This document shows, piece after piece, positions 10,963-22,400 of a stretch of 64,000 bases of DNA. Source of the stretch: Sipunculus nudus (Eukaryota; Annelida; Sipuncula; Golfingiida; Sipunculidae); assembly GCA_026874595.1 (NCBI GenBank), contig CM049309.1, positions 12,390,576-12,454,575 of the forward strand. Reading direction: 5' to 3'. Below the pieces are notes generated by a model, which was not told the DNA's origin, made no database searches, and was given only the letters and a program-made list of their open reading frames with translations. Made by a program: the position numbers and the translations under genes. How positions within the stretch are numbered: the stretch's first letter is position 1; the number at the start of each line of letters is the position of its first letter.

Positions 10963-13900
10963 AGCTCAGCTGACTGAAAGTCATCTGAGCTATAGCGATC
11001 ACTCTTTGTCCGTCGTCCGTCTGTCCGTCTGTCCGTCTGTCCGTCCGTTAACCAGGCACAAATCGTAACCGCTGGACCTAGAACTTTGTAACTTGGGATT
11101 CTGAGAGGTCCATAAAAAATCTCCTTGGAAACCAGAAATTAGGTCTCTGTTACCCATATCCTTCGAGCTATGTGGCCCCAAAGTACCCCCCAGAAAAGTA
11201 AAAAATTTCATACAAAAACTTCAATATCTCATTAACTACTTGACTGATGGTCATGATTTTTGGCATACATATTGATCATGAGATGTTACATCACTTCCTG
11301 CAGACTGGTGGCGCCACCTGTATTTTTCGATTTTTTACGAATTTTTTTCTCTATTTTTGAGACCTTTAAAAATGCGAACATCTGTTAACAAGGCACAAAT
11401 CATAAAGACTGGACTTAGAATCTTAATTCTTGACACACTGAGAGGTCCATGAAAAATCTCCTTGGAAACCAGAAATTAGGTCTCTGTTACCCATATCCTT
11501 TGAGCTATGGGGCCCCAAAGTACCCCCCAGAATAGTAAAAAATTTCATACAAAAACTTCAATATCTCAATAACTACATCACTGATGGTCTTCATTTTTGG
11601 CATACATATTGATCATGAGATGTTCGATCAGTTCCTGCAGACTGGTGGCGCCACCTGTACTGTCTGATTTTTTACGATTTTTTCCTCTATTTTTGAGACC
11701 TTTGAGGATGCTGTCATCTGTTAGCGTAGCACAAATCGTAACGACTGGACCTAGAATCTTCATTTTCGACACACTTAGAGACCTATGAAAAGTCTCCATG
11801 GAAACCAGAAATTAGGTCTCTGTTACCCATATCCTTCGAGCTATGGGGCCCAAAATACCCCCCAGAATAGTCAAAAATTTCATACAAAAACTTCAATATC
11901 TCATTAACTACATCACTGATGGTCATGATTTTCGACATACATATTGATCATGAGATGTTTCATCAGTTTGTGCAGACTGGTGGCGCCACCTGTATTTTTC
12001 AATGTTCACGAATTGTTTTCTCCATTTTTGAGACCTTTAAGGATGTAGTTATCTGTCAACAGGGTACAAATCGTAACGACTGGACCTAGAATCTTCATTC
12101 TTGACACACAGGGAGACCCATGATAAGTCTCCATGGAAACCTGAACTTTGGTCTCTGTTACCCATATCCTTTGAGCTATGGCACTCCAAAGTACAGCTCA
12201 GAATAATGGAAAATTTGATACAAAAGCTAAAGTATCTGAACAGCTAATGCAGTGATAACCATAATTGTTTGCATGGATATTGATCATGGAGTGTTTCATA
12301 AGTTTCTGCAGACTGGTGGCACCACCTGTATTTGTTCGGTTTTTTTTACGAAATTTTTCTGTATTTTTGAGACCTTTAAAGATATGAACATCTGTTAACA
12401 GGGCACAAATCATAAAAACTGGACCAAGAATCTTCATTCTTGACACACAGGGAGACCCATGAAAAGTCTCCATGGAAACTTGAAATTAGGTCTCTGTTAC
12501 CCATATTCTTTAAGCTGTATGGGTCCAAAATACCCCCCCCCCCCAGAATAATGGAAAATTTGATACAAAAACTGCAGTATTTCAATAACTACAACACTGA
12601 TGGTCATGATTTTCGGCATACATATTGATCATGAGCTGTTCCATCAGTTTCTGCAGACTGGGTGTGCCACCTCTATTTTTTTTTCAAATTTTTACGAATT
12701 TTTTTTTTTTTTGAGACCTTTAAAGATGTGGTTATCTGTCAACAGGGTACAAATCGCAACAACTGGACCTAGAATCTTCATTCTTGTCATGCAAGGAGGC
12801 CCATGAAAGGTGCCTGTGGAAACTTGAAATTAGGTCTCTGTTACCCATATCCTTCAAGCTATAGGACTCCGAAGTATCCCTCAGAATAATGGACAATTTG
12901 ATACAAAAACTGAAGTATCTGAACAATTAATGCAGAGATCACCATGATTTTTTGCATGGATATTGACCATTAAGTGTTTTAATTAGTTTCTGCAGACTGG
13001 TGGAGCCACCTGTATTTTTGTATCCGCCAAAACGAAGTTTTGCGGATACTATGTTTTTGACAGAGTTCCTCCGCCGCTTTTCCAGAGAGCTCCTCGGAGA
13101 CTAATGGACCGATTTTTTCCAAACTTACACCTATTATCGGGTCACATGTGAACTGGTGCCTAACCAATTTGCATTGACCTCTGACCTTTTCTCTCTATCC
13201 AGTGTCCATTTGTGGGTCTGTTCCACTCATAAACCCTCATATCTCGGGAACCGTTTGACCGATCAGGAAATAAAATTGATACAAATGTAGCCCTTGGATT
13301 GCTTATAACATACACAAAAAATGGTGGCGCCACCTGTAACCATGTTTGCACAGTGTCCATCTGTTCATCTGCCTTGGGTTAAAATCACTCATATCTCTGC
13401 AGTGAATTGACTAATTCACCTGAAATTCGTCATGTGTATACATCCAGGATAGCTTTCTTGATTTTATGACAGGTGGCGCCACCTACGTTCACGTTCACGC
13501 TGATGACATCCAAGCTTATATCTCGGGAACCGTTTGACCGATCAGGAAATAAAATTTATACAAATGTAGCCCTTTGATAGCTCTGTAACATACACAAAAA
13601 ATGGTGGCGCAATCTGTAACAATGTTTGCACAGGGCTGTCTGTTAGTCTGCCGTGGCCTAAAATCACTCATTTCTCTGTAGTGGTTGACATAACTGCCTA
13701 AAATTTTGCAGGTTTATACATCGTGGACAGCTTTCTTGATTTTATGACAGGTGGCGCCACCTACATTCTAGTTAACGCTGGACACATCCAAGCTCATATC
13801 TCAGGAACCATTTGACCGATTGGGCCAAAATTGTGCATGTGTTTAGATCTCACATAGGTCTTTATCATACACAAAACTGGAGGGGTTACCTGCAAAGATT

Positions 13901-14360
13901 TTTGCACAGTGTTTGTCTGTTTGTCTGCCATGGGCAAAAATCGCTCATATACATGTAGTGGTTTGACTTTTCTGCCTAAAATTTTGCAGGTGTATACAAC
14001 TTGGACAGCTTTCTGGATTTGTGGTAGGTGGCACAACCTACATACACATTTAGGCTGCAGACATCCATGCTAATATGCAACATACCTCACTCTATTTCCC
14101 CTTGCCACTCAATCCATGCCTCACTATCCGATTTTGGCAGATACATGTAGTCACTTGTCGGTTACCTGTATTCTAGTTTTAAAAGTTTACACATTTTTCT
14201 CTATTTGTGAGATATATAAATACAGACTAAATCTTGGCCTGTTGGTTAATCTGTTTGATGCTTCAGTTGAATGGGTATATACTACCATTCTGATGATAAA
14301 ATTTCCTTTTGCGAATCTCTTCCCAGTCAGCTGAGCGTCATGACCCATGGGTCACTTGTT
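10963..14360 (+). mobile_element. Family A element, copy A2, with ~335-bp core units
   Basis: The 5' end is GCTCAGCTGACTG at 10964. The 3' end has CAGTCAGCTGAGC (14324-14336), the perfect palindrome TGACCCATGGGTCA (14341-14354 region) and CTTGTT. The core is about six tandem units of 335-337 bp. Their palindromes lie at 11307, 11644 and 11979 (exact) and at 12315, 12661 and 12999 (decayed). Each unit reads through 'aggtctctgttacccatatc', 'gatacaaaaact', 'ctgcagactggtgg'. Family C copy C1 is inserted at 13021-14158. A second 3' end of the same family occurs at 14971-15003, so two A elements may be superimposed here. Confidence 0.7.
13021..14158 (+). mobile_element. Family C element, copy C1
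   Basis: It starts with a near-perfect hairpin (13021-13048, arms TATCCGCCAAAAC and GTTTTGCGGATA). It ends with the inverted partner ATTTTGGCAGATA (14131-14143), then TACATGTA and CACTTGT. The core carries exact GGTGGCGCCACC at 13323, 13472 and 13750, and the ~278-bp unit also seen in family B. The flanks on both sides read as family A, so this is a nested insertion. Confidence 0.65.
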
Positions 14361-15000
14361 TATTTAAAATTTATAAAACTTGTAAATAAAAAAAAAGGTT
14401 CAGATAAAAATTTCTTAATGGAAAAAGTTGATATGCTAAAAAATAGGCTTATATATAGACTTAAATGCATTATTCCCCTTGAAAGTGAAATAAAGGTATG
14501 TCCACTTGCCTGTCCATCTGTAAATTTTCATATGCATCACAGTATCTCAAAACTTTTACTGTTTTTCTTCATGACAGTCTTGTCAGAGGATTAGTTTGCA
14601 ATCATATATTTAGAACTTTACTATAACCAAGTAGGAGGGCCCCTTTCCTCAAATTGAAAGCTTGCAGACTTCCATACACTTTAGATCCTTCAACAAATAG
14701 CCTTATCATCATTCTACTACTGCTTATAACTGCTGTCATTGCATTCATATTTGCTCAAATATATCACAATTTTCAACCCCTCCTAAATAAATAAAAATTA
14801 AACCACTATATTTTACTCTATTAATCTATCATTCAGGTAATTTCATTTATCATTTACCCACATATTACATTACATTCCTTTATAATAGCCCAACATGTCC
14901 ATGATATTCAAAAGCTTTATCGACTCGATATAGTATCACAGTGCAGAAACATTTATAGCCCAATCAAGATCAGCTGAGCGCTGTGACCCATGGATCCCTT
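14361..15000. other. Unassigned AT-rich stretch ending in a family A 3' end
   Basis: No gene was recognised. The last 30 bp (CAGCTGAGC at 14971-14979, then a 'tgacccatgg' palindrome block and CTTGTT) form a second family A terminus, whose 5' end I could not place with certainty. An open frame crossing 14271-14594 includes the repeat terminus and is not credible as a gene. Confidence 0.5.
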
Positions 15001-15179
15001 GTTTTATTATGTAAACATAATTGTGAGCTGTTTCTGTATTAATGAGAATTTTCTCTGTTAAAGTTTATACGCCAGAGTAAGCCAACCGAAAATTTTCCCT
15101 TATTGGGCGATATATTGCCCAAACCCGCCTCGTTCCTGTATATCTAGGTCACAATTCCGTTTCCTGTAATCACTTTTTT
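15001..15179 (+). repeat. DIRS left inverted terminal repeat
   Basis: The sequence from 'gtaaacataattgtgagctg' through 'gtttcctgtaatcac' is inverted at 19231-19378. The left copy differs by small indels, including extra bases near 15100-15140. Confidence 0.85.
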
Positions 15180-15521
15180 CTACTGGCGTCTGCCATGATG
15201 GACGTGTATTCACGCTCTGCGCGATTCATCCACTGTTTTGGTTTGTACAGTCGAGTTTGCCAACTGAATTGTAAGTAGTGATTCCTTTTCCCTTCCCACC
15301 ATGGAGACCCCTCTTATTGTGCTACTTGTGGTTAATTAATCCCCACTTTGGATTCTCACCCCACTTGTTTCACATGCGGTTCCCACAGTGACATTGCCGG
15401 GGCCCTGCAGTTCCCTGCTACTATTGTCAGACATGCTCGTCTGACAAATGGGCCATGTTCCATGCATGGTCCCATTCCCCGGTTGTAGGGGTTCCCCGTA
15501 CATGGGGACTATCTGGTCACG

Positions 15522-17378
15522 TTGTTCCCACATGGGGGGGGGGATCCTACCATGGGTGGACGCAACACGTACGTGTTACGTTCCCCATCCATTCCATCCT
15601 GTGAAGTTACTTCCCCGGTAGTTCTACTTCCCGTGTGCGGAAGTCCTCCCCTGTTCACTCAGCTTCACATTAGGACCCTAGTCCGCTTATTCCAATTTGA
15701 GTACACTCTCAAGTTTTTGCTCTTCACTGATGTTGGCTCTAGACGATTCGTCTAGACCTGCGTCCGTTCATCCGGTTGCCTCACCACCCCAGTTCTCTCA
15801 CCTAGACCGCTGCCCCCCCCCCCCCCCCGCTGGCTTCCTTCCTTGTCTACAGAGCCGGCTGTTGCTGTCACGTTGGATTCCTTGGGGCTTCATCGAACTG
15901 AGGTAGGTACTTCCGGCCCTCCTGCTTCACCTTATTTCAGCCGCCCTTGCTTCCTGTGATTCCAGCTGCTCCGGCGGGCTGTTCTGCGATCCCTGGTCGG
16001 CCATCCACATCTTTGTTTCAGACTCCGGCTGCTGTGCCGCCTGCGGGCAGGTTCCTGTGCCTTCTCGGCTCGATCCTGCTCCTGGCCGACCGCGGCTTCT
16101 TTTTTTTCCAGCCTCCAGTCGTTCCAGCGCCACGGGATTCATAGGATCCCGCTTCATGGGGTCCTCAGGCATCGCCTTCAGCTTCTGCTGCCGATCCCGC
16201 CCTGGCTACAGACCAATGGTCAGTGATTGCGCTCCAGCGCCAGGATTGGGGTGCGCGCAAACCTGTGCTGCTGGACCTCGTTGCTACCTCCACACAGGAG
16301 AGGCAACTAGACGGTCCTAAGTTCTGTTGGCTACTGCCTCGGACTTCCCCGGCGTCGGCGCACCGTTTCTCATTGATTCCGGCCGCCTTCTATCGCCTTT
16401 CTCCACACCGCCTGATGTGTCTGGAAATCACCGTTAATACGGTTGACCTTAAAGGGGAACACCACACCGCCGTCTCAGGGTCGATCTCGACCGCTACCGG
16501 GGTCCCGGTACCGCCCGGGTCTTATACGGCGTGGTCCACTGGCACCCTCTGGGCCTCCCGACGGTACGGGGAGTCACGTTTTGATGGTTTGATCCCTTTT
16601 CTGGATCATCTGGCCGTTCCTTAGGCGCCCATGTGTCTAGAGTCCGGGCTGGTACAACCGTTAGCAGTTGGGATAGCCTCATTTTCTTCATCTGCCCCGC
16701 TAACTGACTGTCAACTGTCTGATTTTGAGGGGCTCGGCCGTCCGGCGGCGGGGATGGTGAATGATTTACCCTGGCCTCCTCGCCGTCTCAACGGATCCGA
16801 CCACACTCATTGATATCTGGCAAGAATCAGCCTATGACCGTGCTGAACACCAGCAAGTTAATTGGCGTAATGTAGAAATTGTATTTACTCTGCCTCTCGG
16901 CCTGTATCCGTTCGTTACGTACCTTGCACCCCGAACTCCGGCTGAATTGGCTGAGCTTTACGCTCGACCTTTTATGGGGTATCTTCTGTTTGGCGGCCAA
17001 CTTGACTTGGCCCTCTTAGACCGTGCATTGGATCGTTCCGACCGGCCCTCCCGCTCCCCTTCGGCATCTCCTCCTCCGCACCCGTCTTACCACATTCCGC
17101 GCTCGCGGCCTTCCTCTCCTCGGCTCGTCGGCCCCCGCTCCGTCGTCCCGGCCATACCAGTCTTGCACAGCCTTTTCACGGTCTTTCCTCGCGCCGAGGT
17201 TCGACCCAGATATGCCACATTAGGTCCGGTTGGCACTCGTCTATGCGACCAATTTTCCCACTTGGGCGAGCATCACGTCACATCGTTTAGTTCTTGGCAC
17301 AATCAAGTTCGGGTTCAGTTGACGTTTTTCCTCCAGTCACCCTGCAACCATTCTACACGCAGCCTTACACCAGTCTGA
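15522..17378 (+). pseudogene. DIRS gag-like region
   Basis: Several overlapping frames cover this region, the longest at 16761-17378 (about 205 codons; proline-, serine- and arginine-rich in its C-terminal half) and another at 16223-16624. Position upstream of the reverse transcriptase is where DIRS elements carry their gag-like frame, and the assignment rests on that position. No zinc knuckle was seen. The frame changes suggest frameshifts. A run of about 15 C near 15812-15828 and a run of G near 15535 are likely places for indels. Confidence 0.45.
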
Positions 17379-18038
17379 TCACACGTCTCGCGTTGGTGGA
17401 GGCCATTCAGTCTCTGCTCGACAAGAGGGCGATTCTTGAGGTTTCCCCTTCCACCCGGGGATTTTACTCTCGTCTATTGCGGGTTCCGAAACTGCACAGA
17501 CGGGGGCGCCCGATTATTGATCTCCGGGGCCTCTATTCGGTCCTTAACCCGCCGCCTTTTCGCATGTTCAATAGTCATGCGGTTCTCCGCATTATCAGTC
17601 GGAGGGATTGGGCGTTCAAATTAGACCTTTCAGATGCATATTGTCACGTTCCGATCTGTCTGTCGTCCCTACAGTTTCTTCGGTTAACCTACCAGAACCG
17701 CGTGTATAAATTACGTGCCCTTCCGTTCGGGATCAATGTGGGCCCTAGATTTTACGCTGAAGGGTATTGAGAAGTCGTTCACACGGTCACTCGTTACCTC
17801 CGCTCCAAGGGCATATCTGTGCTTCCTCACATAGCCGATTGGCTTGTCCGTGTGGCTGCTCGTCTTTCTTACTGGCGCACCGCTCCCGGGTTCTCGATTA
17901 CTCGGGAACCTTGGCTTTCTTGTCAATACTGAGAAGTCCCAGCTCACTCCCACCTGGTCCTTCCCGTTTCTGGGTGTGTCTCCCGCTTTTCCTTCAGGGA
18001 CTGCGTCTCTGCCGCGTGCATTGCTCTACCGCTCATGA
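17294..18038 (+). pseudogene. DIRS reverse transcriptase, inactivated
   Basis: The frame 17294-17770 carries DIRS-type RT blocks in order: 'RVPKLHRRGRPIIDLR', 'WAFKLDLSDAYCHVPI', 'LRALPFGI' and 'GPRFYAEGY'. A TGA at 17768-17770 interrupts it. The same frame then continues for about 90 codons with 'RYLRSKGISV', 'LGFLVNTEKSQLTPT' and 'FPFLGVS', which are typical DIRS RT blocks. The catalytic YxDD box is replaced by His-Ile-Ala-Asp (GAT at 17837-17839), so one of the paired aspartates is lost. The stop and the missing residue are independent lesions. RNase H-like sequence should follow but is broken. Confidence 0.8.
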
Positions 18039-18479
18039 CCCTGATTCGTTACTTAATTGCGTCTCCCTGTATCAATTTTCGTGCCGCTTCTTCTCTTCCT
18101 GGCACTCTCAACTGGGCCGACAATTTTGTTCTATTCGGTCGCTTATGTCTCAGTCCGGTTCAGTCTCTCCTGCGCGCTCACGCCTTCTCCGTCTGAGTTC
18201 CTTTCATCCCACGGTCCTCCCATTTCCTCTCCAGTGGCGTACCCTTTGTCCCTGGCTTGACCTTCCCTTCTCCTTCAGGGAGTTCCTTTTTCTCAGGAGA
18301 TCCATTGTATGGTATTCCCGGACACGTCTAGGGAACGGTTTCCTCCTTGCTATTGCATCTGCCGGTCCCCGCTCTGAGCTTCATGCCCTAGTGGCCGACT
18401 CGCAATTAACACAACATTGCGGCCGCCGATTCTTTGGCCACCTTACCTTTCCCTATGAAATTTATAGGAAGAACTGTCA

Positions 18480-18923
18480 TTGGATGATCCTCAGTTACCC
18501 TGGCACGTTCCGGCCCTCCCTCACAGACAGTACCGTTACTGGGCTAACATTTGCCCTGTTCGTGCTTTACGTTACTCTCTCTTAAAGCTACTCATTCTAA
18601 AGGGGGGGGGGGGGGCGCAAGAAGTTGTTTATTTCAACAATAGTCACAATTTCACTCAAGAAATTAGCCCTATCACCATTAGTGCCTGGCTAAAAGCTAC
18701 CATTATCTCAGCATATGAATCAGCTTCTCCATCAACCTTAGACCAGCTTCACGTCAAAGCTCATGACATCAGGGCCCTTTCTACATCTTTGGGCCATTTA
18801 TCGGGGATATCCCCAAACCAACTGGTCAAGAAGGCTATTGGAAGTTGCCTTCTACATTCACCCGCTTATTTCTCAAGGATGTCAGTTTACATGCTTCGGG
18901 CCTTTATTCCTTGGGCCCTGTGA
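18480..18923 (+). pseudogene. DIRS tyrosine recombinase C-terminal domain
   Basis: This frame of 147 codons contains 'CPVRALRYSLL', 'VKAHDIRALSTS' (the HxxR box), a glycine stretch encoded by a G run at 18602-18616, and 'HSPAYFSRM', with the candidate nucleophile tyrosine at 18867-18869. These are the conserved blocks of DIRS tyrosine recombinases, which insert the element without a target duplication. The N-terminal part upstream is broken by stops, so the copy is probably inactive. Confidence 0.8.
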
Positions 18924-19075
18924 TTATGGCGGGTGAGGTCCTACATTTCTCCAGTCCGTCCTCGCCTCCTGCATCTGTTACGGCACCGAAGTCTTCGGCT
19001 GCTCCATCACTGCTGTGATGTTCTCCTCATTCCGTCATTCCAGGTAGGTCTCCCCTCCCCGAGGTTTATCTGTTA

Positions 19076-19190
19076 TATTCTCATTAATACAGAAACAGCT
19101 CACAATTATGTTTACGTAATAACCCCCCCCCCATTCCCTCCCTGTGAGTGGTGGTTTTGTTAGTAAACTGTTGTGAGCTTTTCTGTATTA
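19076..19190. repeat. DIRS internal complementary region
   Basis: The first half (19076-19115) is the reverse complement of the left terminus. The second half (from about 19118) is the reverse complement of the right terminus, including the C run and 'ccattccctccctgtgagtgg'. Together they preserve the sequence expected when the two termini are joined in a circular intermediate. Confidence 0.85.
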
Positions 19191-19230
19191 CAAACAACAC
19201 TCCCTCCCAGTCCACTTCATTCCACCATTA

Positions 19231-19418
19231 AAAAGTGATTACAGGAAACTGAAGTGTGACCTAGATACACAGGAAAATTATAAGGGAAAATAAGGGAAAA
19301 TTTTTGGTTGGCTTACTCTGGCGTATAAACTTTAACAGAGAAAATTCTCATTAATACAGAAAAGCTCACAACAGTTTACTAACTAAACCACCATTCACAG
19401 GGAGGGAATGGGGGGGTT
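19231..19418 (+). repeat. DIRS right inverted terminal repeat
   Basis: This is the inverted copy of 15001-15179, from 'gtgattacaggaaac' to 'cagtttac'. An extra ~40-bp tail ends 'gggggggtt' and is matched only by the internal complementary region, as expected for DIRS. Confidence 0.85.
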
Positions 19419-19466
19419 TAATATATCCCTCGATTGTCTAATAAATAATATTTTTGTGTATAACAG

Positions 19467-22400
19467 TGAGGATGAAGATATGTACAGTAAGGAAGGAAGA
19501 GACAAACTTGATAAATATGACGAGAAGGGGGTAGTGGAGGAGGACGGGCTCCGGAAGCTGATAGACTCAGATGAGGAGGATGAAGAAGAAGAAGAAAAGA
19601 AGAAAGAAGAAGAACAGAAGGATGAGGATGAGGAAAAATCAGAAAAATCAGAGTCCAAGAAAAAGAAAGGTATGCCATTTTTATTAAAATCCTGTTGAAG
19701 GAGGATATGGGTTTAAATGACGGTTTAATCTATCTTGAAATGAGGGAAAACTTGGAAAAATAGTTTCTGGGTTGTTTTTTTTCCAGTAAGGGAAATTAAG
19801 TCAGCAAAATTTAATAGACTAACCACTCTCTCTTTTGTTTGGGCCAATCAAATTCCTTGGAAACATGTATCCTTGGATTTTTAAATTTCATCCGGGAGAA
19901 CTTGTTGAAAAATAGGCAATTGTGTTTGAATGAAAAGCTTGGAACTGTGTAATAGTTATAATAAAAAAACATGCACCTAGTTGTTTTATACGACTCTTTA
20001 TGAGTATGAGAATATAAATATGGTATATATATGTAAACTTATAAAAAATTGTGTATGTCCATGCTCTTTGAAATGTATCTCTCAGTAAAATAGATTATCA
20101 CAGTATTTTCAGTTTGTATTTTATAAACATTGTATTTCTATGCTCTTTATGTACTTAACTAATTACTTGCTATGTTCTTTAAAATGTATCTCTCACCAGA
20201 GTTATTTCTCAGTAGAATATTTGCCTGTTGTATTAATGTACATCTTCTCCCTGTTTATCCTCAGTTGACTTGGTTCTTTCAGATTCAGACAGTGATAGCA
20301 GTTCAAGTTCAGATTCAGACTCTGATCTTGAAACAGAAGAAAACTTCTCATCAGCTTTATTTATGCCGGTCAGTAAAGTTATATGCACACTGCAGTTACA
20401 CAAGACATGTTTAGGTGTTCATGTGTGTCTGTTAATGACTTTGATTTTAAATCAGAAATAGTCTGTATTAATAGGATTGGCAGCAGGAGGCTTACTAAAG
20501 GCATGGCTACATGGTCATTGCCCAAGTAACAGTGATAGTATTTCTAATGTCAATTTACTGATATATTATCTGCTATCTGTATTATTAATTACATTATCTA
20601 AGTTTAGTATATAAATAACAAGACTCTGTTGTTGAAGCATAGTTATTCCCTTAAGGCCATATATGAATATATGTGGTACTGATATATATGTCTATATGCC
20701 TTGTACGTCTCATTTAAGATATATACATGGCAGATCAAAACTCAGGAAACAAATAAATTTGAAATTTGGTGCATACATATATACTAGTATATACTTGTTT
20801 CTCAGTATACTTTACTTGCATCCGAATATTCATCTCACAGATGGGTTTGATTCTCTCTTTTGGTTACTGTAATGGCTCAGATGTTAATTTTAGAATATTA
20901 TAAATGCATTCATCCATGATAGGATCCAGAATAAAATATAAGAAGTATGATGAGGCAGTCATAGATTTTTATCAAAAATCAGTCATTCTTTCAATTTCAA
21001 AGACAACTCTCAATCACAACACTATAAGGCCTAAAATAGAATGTCTCTGGTGACCCAACCTACCATTTAAAATTCTTGATTCAAGGTTTTTATAACAATC
21101 TTCTGTGAACTATTTGAGTAATTAACTTGAGAATTAGCTTGAAAATTAGCAGAATGAGGTTTAGAAGCAATATATGCATGTCACATCAAGAAAATGTTAA
21201 AACAAATTTCCAGTGATAGATAATGGAATACTTGTTAGAATCAATAATTATTAAATCATCAATTAATCAAACCAGTGATAGATTATGAAATAGGAACTAA
21301 CTCCCACCACTAGTTTAAATCCTATTAAATGTGAAGGTGTGTATTTGTGATTGATTTATACTTGGTTGACTTCTGATGTTCTTTTTAGAAAAAGAGTAAG
21401 TCTGACAAAAAGGCCCAAGCAGGAGAAAAAGTTAGCGGCTCGAAGAGTCGCACACCTACACCCACAGGAGATAAAGATACACATGGTAAGACATAACCTA
21501 GTGCAGGGCTTTCATGAACATAGGGGTAAGCATCTGTGATGCTCAAACTCTCTTGGGACTCCTGGTTTATCGGGATCTAACCTCCCATGGGACACTCAGA
21601 TTTTTGACTGTAAGACTGAAAGAATCAAAGTTTTGACCATTGCCGACTGCCTCTTACAAACCAGGCAGTCTTGTAAACTTTGCACTGACAACTGATCCTT
21701 ACATTTCACTTTAATAAAGATGTGTATAATACAGTGAAACCCCATGCTACGGAAACCCATCAGGGGCCCACCTAACAGTCAGTTTTTGGGCCGACTGAGT
21801 GTTTTTTTTCTTTTTTAAAAACCCTTCTGGGGCTAGTTTTACTCAGTTTACCTTATTTTTCTGCTGGATAATTTAAACGTATTTATCCTTTTATCTATAG
21901 CAATGCCCACAAAATGACAGAATTCATGGATTTTCCAATAAGCCGAGCTTTCAGTGAACTTACATATTTATTCTGAATTTGGGCCACATAATTCTGACAT
22001 AGGCCCAGGAGCAAGAATAATGACGTATCTGTTACACATCCGGATGATAAAAGTCAAAGGTCATGACTTCTCGCCTGGATGGGGGCTTAGCTAGGCTTTA
22101 GATCAAAGACGATCAAAAACGTTTATAATGCACCTGTATGATTACTTATGCGTTCAGTCATTGCTCAAAATGATTAACTCAAAATAACACAACCGGATGA
22201 TCACTGTCACAGGTCATGACCTCGTGCCTTGGCCTGGTTCCTATCCTGATCCTGTAGCATTTGCATCACGAGTCCCACCTGCCAGTCATAAGGCGCGTAT
22301 GATATCATACATTTATTTATCATGTTTGTTTATGATTGCGTAGGATTTTAAACAAAACTTGAACGAGATGTCAAAAATTAATTTATTCTATAAGCGATCC

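Larger units (their letters stand above)
15001..19418 (+). mobile_element. DIRS-type tyrosine-recombinase retrotransposon (decayed)
   Basis: Order of parts: left inverted terminal repeat (15001-15179), a gag-like region, reverse transcriptase with RNase H remnants, tyrosine recombinase, an internal complementary region (19076-19190) and the right inverted repeat (19231-19418). Inverted terminal repeats plus an internal region complementary to both ends, with no target-site duplication, are diagnostic of DIRS elements. Both ends show the trinucleotide GTT (15001-15003 and 19416-19418). The interior is GC-richer than its surroundings. Stop codons and a lost catalytic residue show that the copy is dead. 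It lies just upstream of a GTF2F1 exon on the same strand. Confidence 0.88.

Noticed and set aside
14271-14594. 107-codon plus-strand open frame
   Set aside because: Its first part is the family A 3' terminus and the remainder is AT-rich with no motif.
19395-19678. Serine-rich minus-strand frames opposite the first visible GTF2F1 exon
   Set aside because: They are antisense shadows of the acidic Glu/Lys-rich exon, whose splice phases and conserved downstream exons support the plus strand.
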